A stretch of 5,614 nt of DNA from an uncultured Prevotellaceae bacterium (GTDB lineage: Bacteria > Bacteroidota > Bacteroidia > Bacteroidales > Bacteroidaceae). Location: assembly GCA_945827465.1 (NCBI GenBank), contig CALZOH010000199.1, positions 1-5,614 of the forward strand. The letters are read 5' to 3'. A program made the translations under genes and the position numbers. Positions 1-5,601 of the stretch are shown here, in pieces. The number at the start of each line of letters is the position of its first letter. The stretch's first letter is position 1. Under the pieces are notes generated by a model. The model was not told the DNA's origin. It did no database searches and saw only the letters and a program-made list of their open reading frames with translations.

Positions 1-56
1 GAAAATACCTAAATAAAACTTCTTCGCACCAATCCGTCTTCACAAAACGTTCATTT

Positions 57-74
57 AAAAACGCTTGAAAAGCG
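57..74 (-). terminator. Possible intrinsic terminator, minus strand
   Basis: Read on the minus strand, a 5-bp stem (CGCTT/AAGCG, plus-strand 62-66 and 70-74) with a 3-nt loop is followed directly by five T residues (plus-strand A run 57-61). This is the hairpin-plus-T-tract layout of a Rho-independent terminator. The stem is short, and it sits about 210 nt beyond the stop codon of the minus-strand CNNM gene, so it could end that transcript or belong to something left of the window. Confidence 0.35.
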
Positions 75-188
75 ACTCTCATGTGGAGAATTTTCCCGAA
101 AGAATCACTCTTACGACACATTTGAGACGGGGAAAACACACCTTCATCGACTGCCTGGTACATTTTGAGATGTCCATACACCAAATTC

Positions 189-223
189 CAAGCGACAAGA
201 GTCAGGTTACCTTTTGTCGCTTG
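189..223. repeat. Strong inverted repeat (13-bp stem) 3' of the CNNM gene
   Basis: CAAGCGACAA at 189-198 is the exact reverse complement of TTGTCGCTTG at 214-223. The stem continues inward through a G-T pair (199/213) and two Watson-Crick pairs (200/212, 201/211), leaving a 9-nt loop (202-210). On the minus strand it lies 63 nt after the CNNM stop codon, in the probable 3' untranslated region. No T tract follows on either strand, so it is not a classic intrinsic terminator. It may instead protect the 3' end of the transcript or stall polymerase. The structure is read directly from the bases; the role is inferred. Confidence 0.6.
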
Positions 224-230
224 CCGGTGA

Positions 231-252
231 CGGCCGGGTGGTCCTTCGGCCG
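231..252. repeat. GC-rich inverted repeat between CNNM stop and the larger hairpin
   Basis: The palindromic hexamer CGGCCG occurs at 231-236 and again at 247-252, so the two copies can form a six-pair all-GC stem around a 10-nt loop. A smaller 4-bp hairpin (CTCT 254-257 / AGAG 262-265) lies next to it on the side of the CNNM stop codon. Together with the stem at 189-223 this makes a run of hairpins just after the minus-strand gene, which suggests a structured 3' untranslated region or termination zone. No T tract is adjacent. Confidence 0.5.
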
Positions 253-285
253 ACTCTATAAAGAGAAAGGGTAAGGAAGACGGTG

Positions 286-1575
286 TTACTCTTCCGACTG
301 GTTGGCTGCCTCTTCTTTCATCAACAAGACTTTGTCGATGCGATAGCCGTCCATTTCAACAACTTTCAAGGTGAACATACGCCATTGGCACTGCTCACCC
401 ACGGTGGGAATATGGTCAAGGATGTCGAGTATCAGGCCCGCCAAGGTTTTGTATTCGCGTTGATAGAGGTCTTCTTCGTCGAAATACTCCAAGAACTCGT
501 AGAACGGGCACTGCCCACTGATAATCCAGCTCTTTTTGTCGGCCCGTTCGATAATGTCGGGCAATTCCTTTTGATCGGTGATAGTTCCCACCAAGCCTTC
601 AAAGATGTCGCGAAACGTGATGACGCCCAACATCGCCCCCAACTCGTCACAAACAAAAGCAATATTAGAATGATGTTTCTTCAGATGCTCCAACGCTTTA
701 TATACGGTAATGTGTTCGGGGAAGTAGATGGGCTTCTTCAAGCAAACGTTAAGGTTGAAACCCGGTTTGCCAAGATGCATCACCAAGTCTTTCAGGCTCA
801 CAACGCCACAAAGATTCTCCAGGTTGCCATCCACCACCGGATAATTGCTGTAGGGTGTGTCGTGAATGACGTTCTCCACTTCCTGCGAGTTCATCTTCAA
901 GTCCAAGGTCACCACATCGGTGCGATAAGTCATGAGATGATCTACCGTCTGGTCGCCCATCACCATGGCCCGTTCCATGATGTCCTGCTCCACCTCGGCC
1001 ACTTCGCCGTTCTCGGTTCCTTCTTGTATGACCGACTTGATTTCTTCTTCGGTCACGCCCTGCGACTCTTTGTGCAAATGGAAGATGCGCACCAGCCAGT
1101 CGGTATTGACCGACAAGAGCCACACGAAGGGTTTGGCCAATCCGGCAAAGAAGAGCATGGCCGGCGCACACAGCTTGGCCATGGAGTCGGCCAAGTCTAT
1201 TCCCACGCGTTTGGGGAAGAGTTCGCCCAACTCGCACTGCAAGTAGGTGGCGGCAATCAAGATGAGCGTTTTGGCAGCAATAGAGGCCGTTTCGGCCGGC
1301 AGTCCAATACCGATGAGCCACTCGGTGAAATCGTCGCTCATCTCGGCTCCAGAGTAGATACCTGTGAGGATGCTCACTACGGTGATACCTATCTGTGCCG
1401 TCGAAAGAAATTTATCGGTATCGTTAATCAAGTCAAGTGCCATCTTGGCCGTACGGCTACCTTTCTTCACGGCCACTTGAAGGCGGCTTTTGCGTGCCGA
1501 GATCAGGGCTACCTCCGAGAGGGAGAAGAAGGCATTGAAGAAGACCAAAATGCCGATGATGATAAAGTCAGTCAT
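286..1575 (-). CDS. CNNM/CorC-family hemolysin-like membrane protein with paired CBS domains
   Basis: This 429-residue protein has the full CNNM/CorC (HlyC, 'hemolysin-related') layout and the usual length. The N-terminal transmembrane DUF21 domain covers about residues 1-190, with hydrophobic stretches near 3-26, 57-73, 85-110 and 132-156. It carries the family signatures FFSLSE (16-21), NDTDKFLSTAQIGIT (51-65) and GELFPK (117-122). Two CBS domains follow (about 211-268 and 276-330, each closing with a GVxxxxD-type strand: GVVSLKD, GVITFRD). A C-terminal CorC_HlyC domain spans about 345-420. Members of this family export Mg2+ or act in Mg2+/Na+ exchange, with the CBS pair sensing nucleotide; older 'hemolysin' labels are historical. 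The exact ion cannot be read from the sequence. The ATG at 1575 places the first membrane helix right at the N terminus, as expected. It is transcribed divergently from the thiamine operon and nothing seen ties it to thiamine. Confidence 0.93.
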   Translation of the reverse strand: MTDFIIIGILVFFNAFFSLSEVALISARKSRLQVAVKKGSRTAKMALDLINDTDKFLSTAQIGITVVSILTGIYSGAEMSDDFTEWLIGIGLPAETASIAAKTLILIAATYLQCELGELFPKRVGIDLADSMAKLCAPAMLFFAGLAKPFVWLLSVNTDWLVRIFHLHKESQGVTEEEIKSVIQEGTENGEVAEVEQDIMERAMVMGDQTVDHLMTYRTDVVTLDLKMNSQEVENVIHDTPYSNYPVVDGNLENLCGVVSLKDLVMHLGKPGFNLNVCLKKPIYFPEHITVYKALEHLKKHHSNIAFVCDELGAMLGVITFRDIFEGLVGTITDQKELPDIIERADKKSWIISGQCPFYEFLEYFDEEDLYQREYKTLAGLILDILDHIPTVGEQCQWRMFTLKVVEMDGYRIDKVLLMKEEAANQSEE

Positions 1576-1609
1576 CTTTCAGATTGTGTTGGATGGGTTT
1601 AAACGTTTG

Positions 1610-1617
1610 CAAAAATA
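1610..1617 (-). promoter_or_regulatory. Bacteroidota-type -7 promoter element for the CNNM gene
   Basis: On the minus strand this reads TATTTTTG, a full match to the Bacteroidota -7 consensus TAnnTTTG. Transcription would start near 1601-1605, giving a 5' untranslated leader of about 26-30 nt before the ATG at 1575. No clear TTTG -33 element is visible at the expected distance upstream, which lowers confidence. Overlapping palindromes cover this site (1597-1613). Confidence 0.55.
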
Positions 1618-1725
1618 CCACTAATTCATGAAAACTCCCTGCACAGAACTGCCTAAGTTGGAAGCAAAGACTCCGCTGTGCCATTTTTTCCAATGGTAGG
1701 AAACATGTGTTACATACAGAAGTCG

Positions 1726-1733
1726 TATCTTTG
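1726..1733 (+). promoter_or_regulatory. Bacteroidota-type -7 promoter element of the thiamine operon
   Basis: TATCTTTG at 1726-1733 matches the Bacteroidota -7 consensus TAnnTTTG. A start site 5-9 nt downstream would fall at about 1738-1742, exactly at the 5' edge of the riboswitch P1 helix (1741). That agreement is the best support for it. The -33 region (about 1703-1709) has only a weak TGTG and no clean TTTG. Confidence 0.65.
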
Positions 1734-1740
1734 CAGGCGA

Positions 1741-1827
1741 AAATTTTAGGGGTGCCCTTCCCGTTGGATGGGCTGAGATCAAACCCTTTCACCTGAACCG
1801 GGTAATGCCGGCGTAGAGAATAAATTT
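1741..1827 (+). promoter_or_regulatory. TPP (thiamine pyrophosphate) riboswitch, THI element
   Basis: All hallmark TPP-aptamer segments are present in order. P1 pairs 1741-1746 with 1822-1827 (AAATTT is self-complementary). P2 pairs GGG near 1749-1752 with CCC 1784-1786. P3 pairs 1754-1757 with 1770-1773 plus an inner 3-bp stem, followed by the CTGAGA pyrimidine-sensing motif (1773-1778). The pyrophosphate arm has ACCTGA (1791-1796), P5 CCGG/CCGG (1798-1801/1808-1811) and GCGTAGAGAA (1811-1820). The last segment differs from the usual GCGTAGGGAA by an A at 1817, which weakens P4. The aptamer ends 12 nt before the receptor ATG, with no terminator hairpin and T tract in between, so control is more likely at translation. 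High TPP should reduce expression of the operon. Confidence 0.95.
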
Positions 1828-1839
1828 CAATTACTCACA

Positions 1840-4152
1840 ATGAAAAAGTATTTTTTGTTGGGTAGCCTCTTGATGATGGCTACCGTCGCAAGTGCGACAA
1901 CGTTAAGCGCTGCCGAAGATGCTGCGCAAGTCAAGAATGCCCCGTCGACACCTTCTACCGCAAACACAAAGGAGGATGTCGACACTCTTTCCATGCGCAA
2001 GTTGCAGGAGGTGCAAGTGGTTTCAACGCGTGCCTTGAAGAATGCACCGATTGCCTATTCTTCGCTCTCGAAAGGAGAGATTGAAGAGATTAATCACGGT
2101 AAAGACATTCCTTTTCTACTTTCGCTCAGTCCGTCGGTACTGACATCGTCTGATGCCGGTATGGGCATTGGTTACACCACGATGCGCGTAAGGGGTACGG
2201 ATGCCACCCGCATCAACGTTACGACCAACGGCATTCCGCTCAACGATGCTGAGAGCAACAGCCTCTTTTGGGTCAACATGCCCGACTTTGCCTCCAGCCT
2301 CAACAGCATCGAGCTGCAGCGCGGTGTGGGTACTTCGACCAACGGTAGCGGTGCGTTTGGTGCTACGCTGAATATGGAGACCGAGAAGATTTCGGCCGAT
2401 CCCTACTTCCGCTTTGACGGCTCCGCCGGCTCTTACGGCACTCACAAGGAGACCCTACGCTTCGGCACCGGTCTGCTGGGCGGTCACTGGGGCTTCAGCG
2501 GACGCCTCTCCAACATCGGCACCGACGGTTTCATCGACCGTGCTTCGGCCCGTCTGAACTCCTACTTCCTCCAGGCCGGTTACTTTGGCGAGACCACCAT
2601 GGTGAAGTTCATCACTTTCAACGGTACGGAGAAGACTTACCACGCCTGGGATTATGTGACTCGCGAAGACATGGCCACCTACGGCCGCTCCTACAATCCC
2701 TGCGGCAAGTTTAAGGACAACGAGGGCAACACCGTCTTCTATAAAGACCAGACCGACAACTATCACCAGCAGCACTACCAGCTGTTGCTCAACCAGCAGC
2801 TGGGCCAGCCCTTCTCGCTCAACGTGGCCTTGCACTACACCCACGGCTTCGGCTACTACGAGCAGTACAAGAAGGACCAGGCGCTTTACAAGTATGCATT
2901 TGCCGCTCCGCTCAACACGGCTTACAGCGACTTGGTGAGACAAAAGAAGATGGACAACGACTTCTACGGCACGGTCCTCTCGCTCAACTATCAGGACGAA
3001 GGCCTGCAGGCTACCTTGGGCGGAGGATGGAACAAGTACGACGGCTCACACTATGGCAACGTCATCTGGGTGCGCCAGGCCGAGGCGCCCGTCATGCCCA
3101 ACCACCGCTATTACGACAACATGGCCCACAAGCAGGACATGAACGTTTACGGCAAGATGTCTTATGAGTTCCTGCCCGGACTGAACGCCTGGGGAGATGT
3201 GCAGTACCGCTATGTCGACTACCGCATGGACGGTCCGTCCGACAACTACATCTCGGGCAATCAGTACAGCTACGACCTGAAGACCTGTTTCAGCTTCCTC
3301 AACCCCAAGGCCGGACTACTCTGGCGCTTCGCCCCCGGTCAGGAAGTCTATGCCTCCTACGCCCTGGCCCAGAAGGAGCCTACGCGCAACGACTTTGAAG
3401 ACAACATCGGTGCCGACCGCCCGCGCGCCGAGAAGCTTCACGACTTTGAACTGGGTTACCACTTCTCGTCGCCCACCTTTGCTGCCGGCCTGAATCTCTA
3501 CTACATGCTCTATAAAGACCAGTTCGTGCTGACCGGACAACAGAATGCCATTGGCGAGATGATGGCCAGCAACATTGGCGACAGCTACCGCCGCGGTCTA
3601 GAACTGACGGCCGCCTGGAAGCCCTGCCCTTACTTCAGTTGGGAAGGCAACGCCACCTGGAGCCACAACCGTTCGCGCAACCTGAAGTTCCTGCTCGACG
3701 ACACCCAAGAATACTTCAACGTAAAGAGCGCGCCCCTCTCCTTCTCGCCTGACCTGACCGTGAAGAGCATTCTCCGCGGACGCTACAAAGGACTGGAGGC
3801 TACCCTCTCCACCCAGTTTGTGGATGAGCAGTACATGACCACCACCGGGCTGCGCTCTTATCAGGACGGCGACCACGAGACCAGCCTCATGCTCGACCGC
3901 TTCTGCGTGTCCGACCTCGACCTCTCTTACAACTTCACCAAGCTGCGCTTTGTGAAAGGTCTGCGCCTGGGCGTTACCATCTACAACCTCTTTGGCACCA
4001 ACTACGAGAGCTTCGGAGCTGCCTACACCGCCGTGCGCAGTGACGGTCGCGGAGGCATGCAGGGCTATCAGACCGACGGATGGGACTCTTACTCCGTCTA
4101 CTCGGCACAAGCCCCGATGCACTTCCTGGCCCACCTCTCCATCAACTTCTAA
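1840..4152 (+). CDS. TonB-dependent outer-membrane receptor, predicted thiamine transporter
   Basis: This 770-residue outer-membrane protein begins with a signal peptide (lysines at 2-3, hydrophobic core 5-19, likely cleavage after an Ala near 19-25). A Ser/Thr/Pro/Ala-rich linker (about 26-50) and a TonB-box-like segment LQEVQVVSTR (55-64) follow. The plug domain spans about 65-180 and shows MRVRGTDATRINVTTNGIPL (115-134), ELQRGVGT (158-165) and GSGAFGATLNM (169-179). The remainder is a 22-strand-type beta barrel rich in aromatic residues that ends in Phe, as expected for BAM-assembled proteins. It lacks the N-terminal carboxypeptidase-like domain of SusC proteins and has no SusD partner here, in line with vitamin and metal receptors. 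Specificity for thiamine is inferred from the TPP riboswitch directly upstream and from the downstream PnuT and thiamine kinase genes; this arrangement is known from Bacteroides. The stop codon is 3 nt before pnuT. Confidence 0.93.
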   Translation: MKKYFLLGSLLMMATVASATTLSAAEDAAQVKNAPSTPSTANTKEDVDTLSMRKLQEVQVVSTRALKNAPIAYSSLSKGEIEEINHGKDIPFLLSLSPSVLTSSDAGMGIGYTTMRVRGTDATRINVTTNGIPLNDAESNSLFWVNMPDFASSLNSIELQRGVGTSTNGSGAFGATLNMETEKISADPYFRFDGSAGSYGTHKETLRFGTGLLGGHWGFSGRLSNIGTDGFIDRASARLNSYFLQAGYFGETTMVKFITFNGTEKTYHAWDYVTREDMATYGRSYNPCGKFKDNEGNTVFYKDQTDNYHQQHYQLLLNQQLGQPFSLNVALHYTHGFGYYEQYKKDQALYKYAFAAPLNTAYSDLVRQKKMDNDFYGTVLSLNYQDEGLQATLGGGWNKYDGSHYGNVIWVRQAEAPVMPNHRYYDNMAHKQDMNVYGKMSYEFLPGLNAWGDVQYRYVDYRMDGPSDNYISGNQYSYDLKTCFSFLNPKAGLLWRFAPGQEVYASYALAQKEPTRNDFEDNIGADRPRAEKLHDFELGYHFSSPTFAAGLNLYYMLYKDQFVLTGQQNAIGEMMASNIGDSYRRGLELTAAWKPCPYFSWEGNATWSHNRSRNLKFLLDDTQEYFNVKSAPLSFSPDLTVKSILRGRYKGLEATLSTQFVDEQYMTTTGLRSYQDGDHETSLMLDRFCVSDLDLSYNFTKLRFVKGLRLGVTIYNLFGTNYESFGAAYTAVRSDGRGGMQGYQTDGWDSYSVYSAQAPMHFLAHLSINF

Positions 4153-4155
4153 CGA

Positions 4156-4749
4156 ATGGACACCATCCGACACATCTGGCAAGAGCACGGACTCCTGTTG
4201 CTTGACATCACGGGCACCATCATCGGCCTTTGGTACCTTTGGCTCGAATATCGGGCCAGCATCCGCCTTTGGCTCGTGGGCATCATCATGCCCGCCCTCT
4301 ACCTCGTCATCTACTACCGCGCCGGGCTCTATGCCGACTTCGGCCTGCAGGTCTACTACCTGCTGGCCGCCCTTTATGGATGGACCGCCTGGAAAAACAA
4401 ACCTGCCGACCAACCCGAGAAGCCCATCACCTCCATGCCGCGCCGCCACCTGCTGCCCGCAGCAGGAGCTGCCGTCGTACTGTGGGCAGCCATCTACATC
4501 GTGCTCAGGGTCTGCACCGACAGCGACGTGGCCCTTTGCGACAGCTACGTCAATGCCCTCAGCATTGTTGCCCTCTGGATGCTGGCGCGCAAGTACGTCG
4601 AGCAATGGTTCATGTGGATCGTCATCGACGCCGTCAGCGCAGCCCTCTATGTCTATAAAGGAATCCCCTTCACGGCCGGACTCTATGCGCTCTACGCCGT
4701 CATCGCCGTGTTGGGATATTTAAAATGGAAAAAGATGATGCAAGGATGA
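4156..4749 (+). CDS. pnuT: PnuC-family thiamine transporter PnuT
   Basis: This 197-residue inner-membrane protein is mostly hydrophobic, with about seven predicted membrane segments (roughly 13-30, 37-54, 62-79, 98-117, 131-145, 150-167, 171-189), the usual PnuC length and topology. Family marks are GTIIGLWYLWLEY (20-32), the GWTAW element matching the WxxW signature (75-79), and the C-terminal block ARKYVEQWFMWIVIDAVSA (144-162) followed by YVYKG (165-169). PnuC proteins move riboside or vitamin substrates by facilitated diffusion, and intracellular phosphorylation traps the substrate. Assignment to thiamine (PnuT) rather than nicotinamide riboside (PnuC) rests on context: TPP riboswitch control and an overlapping thiamine pyrophosphokinase gene, with no NadR-like kinase in view. 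The start at 4156 is 3 nt after the receptor stop; the end overlaps the next gene by ATGA. Confidence 0.9.
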   Translation: MDTIRHIWQEHGLLLLDITGTIIGLWYLWLEYRASIRLWLVGIIMPALYLVIYYRAGLYADFGLQVYYLLAALYGWTAWKNKPADQPEKPITSMPRRHLLPAAGAAVVLWAAIYIVLRVCTDSDVALCDSYVNALSIVALWMLARKYVEQWFMWIVIDAVSAALYVYKGIPFTAGLYALYAVIAVLGYLKWKKMMQG

Positions 4750-5402
4750 AGCCATTCGACATCGACCTCTATCAGCCCGAAGCCGTCATCGTAGCCAACG
4801 GCGAGTTTCCCTCTGCCTCCGTCATGCACCGATGGATAGACCGGGCGCCCCTCGTGGTATGCCTCGACGGCGCCGCCAACCGGTTGCTCCAATTGGGCTA
4901 CAGGCCCCACCTGATTATCGGCGACGGCGACTCAATTCAGCCCGGACTGACCGAGCGCTACGGCGTGGAATTTCTCAAAGTAGATGAGCAAGAAACCAAC
5001 GACCTCAGCAAGGCCGTGCGCCACCTGCGAAAGCGCGGATGCCGCAGACTCATGATGTTGGGCATCACCGGACGCCGCGACGACCACACCCTGGGCAACA
5101 TCTCCCTCCTGGTCTACTACCTGCAAATGGGCATGAAGGCCGTAGCCGTCACCGACTGGGGCACCTTCGTCCCCTGCCGCGGCAACGCCCTGCTGAAGAC
5201 CACGAAGGGACAACAAGTATCGCTCTTCAACTTCCGGGCCACCGGCTTCAAGAGCAATGACCTCGTATATCCGCCCTACGACACCACCATGCTTTGGCAA
5301 GGTACGCTCAACGAAGCTACGTCCGACCGCCTGAGCATCCAAGCCGAAGGCGACTACCTGGTCTACTTGGTCAACATGCAACAAGCCCCCCTCACGGAAT
5401 AA
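4746..5402 (+). CDS. Thiamine pyrophosphokinase (thiamine diphosphokinase)
   Basis: The 218-residue cytosolic enzyme transfers pyrophosphate from ATP to thiamine, giving TPP in one step. Catalytic-domain motifs appear in order: ANGEFP (17-22), DGAANRL (41-47), GDGDS (59-63), ETNDLSKA (83-90) and the GRRDDHTLGN loop (109-118). Together these hold the acidic Mg2+/ATP-binding residues. The C-terminal beta-sandwich thiamine-binding domain follows, with GTLNEATSDRLSI (186-198) and a closing EGDYLVYLV. Length is normal for the family. I chose the ATG at 4746 because it overlaps the pnuT stop in an ATGA junction, typical of translational coupling. An in-frame ATG at 4725 would add seven residues (MEKDDAR), and the family similarity starts only after both. 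In the pathway it traps thiamine imported by PnuT and makes the ligand that represses its own operon. The symbol tnr3 or thiN has been used for such genes. Confidence 0.93.
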   Translation: MKPFDIDLYQPEAVIVANGEFPSASVMHRWIDRAPLVVCLDGAANRLLQLGYRPHLIIGDGDSIQPGLTERYGVEFLKVDEQETNDLSKAVRHLRKRGCRRLMMLGITGRRDDHTLGNISLLVYYLQMGMKAVAVTDWGTFVPCRGNALLKTTKGQQVSLFNFRATGFKSNDLVYPPYDTTMLWQGTLNEATSDRLSIQAEGDYLVYLVNMQQAPLTE

Positions 5403-5415
5403 CCCTCACGGAGGC

Positions 5416-5450
5416 GATGCCAACGGACGAGTACATCGTTAGCAAGCATC
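5416..5450. other. Possible 3' hairpin downstream of the thiamine operon
   Basis: GATGC (5416-5420) can pair with GCATC (5446-5450), and inside it AACG (5422-5425) with CGTT (5437-5440), giving an interrupted stem beginning 13 nt after the kinase stop codon. No T tract follows, so it is not a standard terminator; a role in 3'-end formation or stability is only a guess. The rest of 5451-5540 shows no gene or clear signal to me. Confidence 0.25.
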
Positions 5451-5541
5451 ACCTACCTCAATAGACATTCATCTTCGCGAAACCATAGGCCGACACCCGG
5501 TTGGGAGCAAATCAAGCATGCCCGGCACGGTGCACGGCTTA

Positions 5542-5558
5542 CTTTAACTTAAAGAGAG
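5542..5558. repeat. 17-bp direct repeat, copy 1, with internal dyad
   Basis: CTTTAACTTAAAGAGAG occurs here and again, identically, at 5585-5601. Its first 13 bases (CTTTAA-C-TTAAAG) form a dyad around one central base, the kind of symmetry seen in binding sites for dimeric proteins. It lies in the non-coding stretch after the thiamine operon. Confidence 0.7.
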
Positions 5559-5584
5559 ACTGGTGCGGTTTCACACTAATCGTT

Positions 5585-5601
5585 CTTTAACTTAAAGAGA
5601 G
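5585..5601. repeat. 17-bp direct repeat, copy 2, with internal dyad
   Basis: This is the second exact copy of the 17-mer at 5542-5558, offset by 43 bp (about four helical turns) with a 26-bp unrelated spacer. A third copy at the same spacing would start at about 5628, outside the window, so it cannot be told whether this is a pair or the start of an array. No upstream copy is present at about 5499. Confidence 0.7.

Noticed and set aside
65..274. 69-codon plus-strand open frame in the left intergenic region
   Set aside because: It begins with TTG, has no upstream promoter match, shows no recognisable motif, and runs through the strong hairpins at 189-252.
283..1602. 439-codon open frame on the plus strand antisense to the whole CNNM gene
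   Set aside because: It has a GTG start, no recognisable domain, and a His/Gln/Val/Phe-rich composition typical of the complement of a real gene. The minus-strand frame shows full CNNM/CBS motifs.
1641..1681. Possible branched fold (GCACAG/CTGTGC enclosing two small hairpins) between the divergent promoters
   Set aside because: It lies upstream of both predicted start sites, so neither transcript would contain it, and the inner stems are only 3-4 bp.
1568..1792. 74-codon minus-strand open frame over the divergent promoter region
   Set aside because: It covers the TPP riboswitch and both promoters and has no recognisable domain; it is best explained as chance.
2738..3524. Recurring CTATAAAGACCAG at two places in the receptor gene
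   Set aside because: Both copies are in frame and encode Tyr-Lys-Asp-Gln in beta-barrel strands or loops. Coding constraint and codon preference explain it.
3598..4605. 335-codon open frame on the minus strand across the receptor and pnuT
   Set aside because: It is Gly/Val/His/Glu-rich with no family motif, and it is antisense to two clearly functional genes whose motifs are intact.
3992..4723. 243-codon plus-strand frame rich in Ser/Pro/Thr across pnuT
   Set aside because: It is an out-of-frame shadow of pnuT, whose own frame has proper membrane segments and family motifs. Composition is low complexity.
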